NCBI RefSeq assembly: GCF_000317695.1
Contig: NC_019771.1
Location: 3,166,001 to 3,230,000, forward strand
Length of the DNA stretch: 64,000 nt
DNA from: Anabaena cylindrica PCC 7122
Lineage (GTDB): Bacteria; Cyanobacteriota; Cyanobacteriia; Cyanobacteriales; Nostocaceae
Reading direction: 5' to 3'
The stretch's first letter is position 1. The number at the start of each line of letters is the position of its first letter. Below are positions 60,589 through 64,000 of the stretch, piece after piece. The notes below the pieces were generated by a model. The model saw only the letters and a program-made list of their open reading frames with translations. It did not search any database and had not been told where the DNA came from. The translations under genes and the position numbers were made by a program.

Positions 60589-62508
60589 TTAATTGACATA
60601 ATTAGATGCAACTACATAAGAGTTACTCACCCGTTGTTGTTGATATTTTGTCAGCATGATTGTCGCGTCATCAGCTGATAAAGGATGACTAAACAGATAC
60701 CCTTGCATAACTTCACATTCAAGAAGTCTCAATATGCTCAATTGTTCTTGAGTTTCTACTCCTTCTGCAACTACTGATAAATTCAGTCTATGTGCTAAGG
60801 CAATTATGGCTGTTGTAATTGCTGTTTGATTATCACCATTGGCCAAATCACGCACAAAGGACTGATCAATTTTTAAAGAATGGACAGGAAAGTCCTTTAA
60901 ATAACTGAGAGAGCTATATCCCGTACCAAAATCATCTATAGATATAAAGACTCCTATATTATCTAATTCCCTGAGAATATTTTGAGTCAATTTTACATCT
61001 TGCATAGCCACAGTTTCAGTAATCTCTAATTCTAAATACTTGTGTTCTAATTTTGTTGCCGATAGTACCTGTTCAATCATGTTAACTAAGTTCGGTTGCT
61101 GAAACTGTCTAGCTGAGAGGTTGACAGCTATTGATAAATGTGGTAAATTAATATTCTCTTGCCAAGCTTTGTTTTGTAAACAAGCAGTTCTTAAAACCCA
61201 TTCAGAAATTGGTAAAATCAATCCATTTTCTTCAGCAATAGGGATAAAAGTTGCTGGGGGAATTAAACCTAAGTTGGGATGTTGCCAACGTAAGAGAGCT
61301 TCCATTTTAGTGATTTCACCCGTAGAGCTATTTACCTGCGGTTGGTAGAACAATTTAAATTCTTCTCGCTCTAAAGCATAGTGTAGGCTATTTTCTAAAA
61401 TGAATAATTCTGGGGCTTGGGAATTGATAGCTGCATGATATAATTTGTAGTGATTACGTCCCTGGGATTTTACACGAGATAAAGCTGCATCAGCATTTTT
61501 AATTAGGGTATTTGCATCTTCTCCGTGTTGGGGATAGAGCGAAACTCCAATACTGGGACTAATATTTAAATGGTAATTCTCTATTTTGAATCCTTGTTTG
61601 AAAGCAGCAAAGATCCGCTTTTGGATGGCTTCAATATCGTTAATGTCGCTGATTTTTTGTAACAAAATAATGAACTCATCACCACCCCAACGACTGATGA
61701 TATCATCTGCACGCAGACATTGTTTTAATCGTTGAGCAACCAGTTGTAATAATTTATCACCAATTTCGTGACCTAGACTATCATTAACTTTTTTGAAGCG
61801 ATCTAAATTCAAAAGACACACTGCTAGGTGATGATTGTGATTAACTTTTTCCAAAGCTGCAATGAGTAAATCATTAAATAATACTCTGTTCGGTAAATTA
61901 GTCAAAATATCATGTAAAGCTTGATAGTTAATTGTTGCTGATGCTAATTTCTCAGCCGTGATATCACGAAAACTCCAAACTCTCCCAATATTTTTTTCAC
62001 CGAGATGATGTAGTTGAAAATGAGGATTAAATACTCTTCCATCCTTAAAAAAAAGGAGATTATGAATTTGTTGATCTGGATGAATATTTAATTCTCTGAT
62101 TATTGTTAGATAATATCTAGGATTTTCTAGCTGTTTGAGTGCAAATCTCAATATTTGTCTATGATTACCTGATTTAATTAATAACTCAGGAATGTACCAC
62201 ATCCGCAGAAAATTTTGATTAAAGCTGACAATTTTATTTAGATTATCTAAAATTAAAATACCATCGGTCGTAGATTCTAGAGTTACTTTTTGTAAAGCTA
62301 GTGATTCTTTTAATGCAATTTGTATATTTTGGGTTTCATAAATTTCTCTTTGTAATTTTTCCGCCAAAGAGGATTTTGTTATATGTATATTGTGAGTCCG
62401 ATATTTTTTTTCTTGTTGATTAATGAATTTTGAAACTAGAAATTTTGAAACTAATAAAGCAACAAATTGAATTCCTATATAAGTGATTACCCCAAACATC
62501 AAAGTCAT
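60589..62508 (-). CDS. PAS-GGDEF-EAL cyclic di-GMP protein
   Basis: The protein has 639 residues. One N-terminal membrane helix (GVITYIGIQFVALLVSKFLV) is followed by a PAS domain (about 75-190, with TTDGILILDNLNKIVSFNQN), a GGDEF domain with an intact RWGGDEFI, and an EAL domain with MEALLRW, ETVAMQD and DDFGTGYSSL. Both halves keep the catalytic motifs, so the protein may both make and degrade cyclic di-GMP, with the net activity set by the PAS signal. It is convergent with the SH3 gene. Confidence 0.92.
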   Translation of the reverse strand: MTLMFGVITYIGIQFVALLVSKFLVSKFINQQEKKYRTHNIHITKSSLAEKLQREIYETQNIQIALKESLALQKVTLESTTDGILILDNLNKIVSFNQNFLRMWYIPELLIKSGNHRQILRFALKQLENPRYYLTIIRELNIHPDQQIHNLLFFKDGRVFNPHFQLHHLGEKNIGRVWSFRDITAEKLASATINYQALHDILTNLPNRVLFNDLLIAALEKVNHNHHLAVCLLNLDRFKKVNDSLGHEIGDKLLQLVAQRLKQCLRADDIISRWGGDEFIILLQKISDINDIEAIQKRIFAAFKQGFKIENYHLNISPSIGVSLYPQHGEDANTLIKNADAALSRVKSQGRNHYKLYHAAINSQAPELFILENSLHYALEREEFKLFYQPQVNSSTGEITKMEALLRWQHPNLGLIPPATFIPIAEENGLILPISEWVLRTACLQNKAWQENINLPHLSIAVNLSARQFQQPNLVNMIEQVLSATKLEHKYLELEITETVAMQDVKLTQNILRELDNIGVFISIDDFGTGYSSLSYLKDFPVHSLKIDQSFVRDLANGDNQTAITTAIIALAHRLNLSVVAEGVETQEQLSILRLLECEVMQGYLFSHPLSADDATIMLTKYQQQRVSNSYVVASNYVN

Positions 62509-62836
62509 TATATTAGCCTTTTCTCTAGTAGAGTGCTTCTGATTTTATGATTTTTATATTTTTGATGTTGCATAGTTAATCTCTTTTATTTATACCCTAG
62601 TATCGCTTGGTAGAAATAAATATCCAGTGAAAAAAAGTTTAAAAAGCTGATCAATAAATCTTGCTTTCTTACCTCCTATCTCTTGACACTAGCATACGTA
62701 TTATTACTAACAGATAACTAAAATGTCAAGATAATTAGCCGAAAACACTTATTTTTGATGCTATCAATAAGCAATATATATATGCTGTGTAAGTATTGAT
62801 TACTTAGATATTAATTTTAGGGAAAATATTAAAGTG
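62509..62836. other. AT-rich spacer with no visible gene
   Basis: These 328 bases are AT-rich and hold the promoter of the GGDEF-EAL gene. I see no gene, RNA or strong hairpin. Confidence 0.5.
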
Positions 62837-64000
62837 CTAAATTAATAAAGATAACTGTGATCCTTGCTGAGTTTTATTAACTTCGATCCGGGCTTGAAAG
62901 GCTTCTTTGAGGTGGGGCATATGAGTTACGGTGAGGATACAGGCGAAATCAGCAGCGATCGCATTAATAGAGGCAATCAAGCGATCGCATCCTTCCGCAT
63001 CCTGAGTACCAAACCCTTCATCTATAATCAGTAATTGCAGAGCCGCACCTGCACGTTGCGCTAATAACTTCGCTAAAGCTAATCGAATTGCAAAATTGAT
63101 TCTAAACGCTTCCCCCCCGGAATAAGTTTCATAAGCTCGCGTCCCCCTGGCATCAGCAATTAAAATATCTAAAGTATCTATCAATTTGGCATTTTTCTTA
63201 CTTGACTTCCCACTCCTTCCCACCTTCTGCGTCACAAACTGTACGTGTAATTGATTCGCACTCAACCGTGAAAGCAATTGATTCGTCTCAGCTTCTAATT
63301 GCGGTAACACATTTTCAATCATCAAAGCTTGGATACCATTTTTACCAAAAGCTTGCGCTAATTCCTGATAAACTCGCTGCTGCTGCTTGCAAGATTGCAA
63401 TTGTTCCTGTTCCTGCTCATACTGAATTTGCAGCGTTTCCAATTGATGTATTAATTGTTCCAAACGCCCTAAATTAGCGATTTTTTCATCAAGTTCTCGT
63501 CTGCGAATTGCTATTTGCCGTTCTAAAGCATTAATTTGATCAACAGGATTAGCTGTTAATTTTAACTGCTCAACAATACTATCAATTTGACTAGCTAGAT
63601 TTTGCTGATCTGCTAATCTAGTATTTTGAGAACTTGTCAAATCTTGCAATCTGGTTTGTAATTGAGGATACTGTTGCTGTGCAGACAAAAATTGTTGATA
63701 ACGCAACTGCCAAGATTGAGACTCACGCACAGCTTGACGGAGATGATTGTGCTGTTCAGAACTATAATTAAGTTCCGCAAGTTGTACAGTTAAAGCTTCT
63801 ATTTGTTTAGCAATATCAGAATCTGTTTGTTCAAACTGAATTCTCACCTTCAACTGCTCAATAGTAGCTTGCAATTCTGGCTTTCTCGCTGCTAATTGAG
63901 TTTGACGCTTATTTGCTTCCTTAATTTGCCCTTGTTTAATTTCTGCCCAACGCCAACGCTCTACTTCACTTCTTGCTAAGGCGTGGTCTTGTTCACTATA
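62837..64000 (-). CDS. sbcC: SbcC exonuclease subunit (C-terminal part, cut by window edge)
   Basis: The gene is open at the right edge, so its N-terminus lies outside. The visible 387 residues form a long coiled coil (QLKVRIQFEQTDSDIAKQIE) and the C-terminal half of the ABC-type ATPase: signature YSGGEAFRINFAIRLAL, Walker B LLIIDEGFGTQD, H-loop TVTHM. SbcC/Rad50 works with SbcD/Mre11 to trim DNA ends and hairpins. Reading upstream from 63874 stays open to the edge, so a start within the window is not assumed. Confidence 0.92.
   Translation of the reverse strand, partial: YSEQDHALARSEVERWRWAEIKQGQIKEANKRQTQLAARKPELQATIEQLKVRIQFEQTDSDIAKQIEALTVQLAELNYSSEQHNHLRQAVRESQSWQLRYQQFLSAQQQYPQLQTRLQDLTSSQNTRLADQQNLASQIDSIVEQLKLTANPVDQINALERQIAIRRRELDEKIANLGRLEQLIHQLETLQIQYEQEQEQLQSCKQQQRVYQELAQAFGKNGIQALMIENVLPQLEAETNQLLSRLSANQLHVQFVTQKVGRSGKSSKKNAKLIDTLDILIADARGTRAYETYSGGEAFRINFAIRLALAKLLAQRAGAALQLLIIDEGFGTQDAEGCDRLIASINAIAADFACILTVTHMPHLKEAFQARIEVNKTQQGSQLSLLI

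Noticed and set aside
1..64000. tRNA, rRNA or riboswitch genes
   Set aside because: I looked for cloverleaf arms and known riboswitch cores by eye and found none convincing; a covariance-model scan would be decisive.

Overview
The window is chromosomal DNA from a cyanobacterium, most probably a filamentous heterocyst-forming one (Nostocales). The evidence is the many GCGATCGC (HIP1) sites, heptanucleotide tandem repeats of the GGGAGCA and CTAATGA type, and cyanobacterial signature genes: ndhF1, ndhD1, rbcR/pacR, devH, psb27, ycf46, split pntA and the rpmH-rnpA-yidC-jag cluster. No tRNA, rRNA or CRISPR array was seen.

Layout. 1-3 kb: envelope glycosyltransferases, the first cut by the window edge. 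3-8 kb: ndhF1, a thioredoxin-like gene, a Z-ISO/NnrU-family gene and the LysR regulator rbcR/pacR. 8.3-13.8 kb: a serine/threonine kinase followed by three genes sharing one N-terminal membrane-anchor module (two PstS-like binding proteins and a broken TPR/binding-protein gene), with a nitroreductase between them. 13.8-21.4 kb: devH, a stand-alone DALR-domain protein, a HAD phosphatase, polA and a GAF-GGDEF protein. 21.4-25.4 kb: an AAA ATPase and a subtilase that resemble the IetAS anti-phage pair; the protease gene has lost an internal segment and its reading frame. 25.6-36 kb: an alpha/beta hydrolase, a GHL10-type hydrolase, psb27, cofH, two membrane glycosyltransferase-like genes and ndhD1. 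36-44.5 kb: a WD40 protein, a dense island of intact and broken toxin-antitoxin (TA) modules, and a divergent pair of unfamiliar genes, one with a PD-(D/E)XK nuclease core. 44.6-47.6 kb: the transhydrogenase operon pntA1-pntA2-pntB. 48-52.4 kb: a DUF2808 gene, then the conserved rpmH-rnpA-PH-yidC-jag-yceD run. 52.3-56.4 kb: a restriction-modification and TA block lying between two copies of the yceD 3' end. 56.4-64 kb: a repetitive RTX protein, ycf46, an SH3 protein, a GGDEF-EAL protein and the C-terminal part of sbcC.

How it fits together. Housekeeping genes for NDH-1 electron flow, PSII repair, NADPH balance, carbon-assimilation control and membrane insertion are interleaved with two accessory islands (38-44.5 and 52.4-56.4 kb) and one broken defence pair. 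Both islands show duplicated fragments of resident sequence, consistent with recombination-driven gain and decay. The opposite orientation of ndhF1 and ndhD1 about 29 kb apart fits an inversion of the intervening DNA relative to the arrangement I recall from Anabaena PCC 7120. The best candidates for unusual biology are the IetAS-like locus with its third gene, the kinase with anchored binding proteins, the repeat-flanked restriction-modification block, and a short transcript-like hairpin next to a sequence complementary to the Yfr1 motif.
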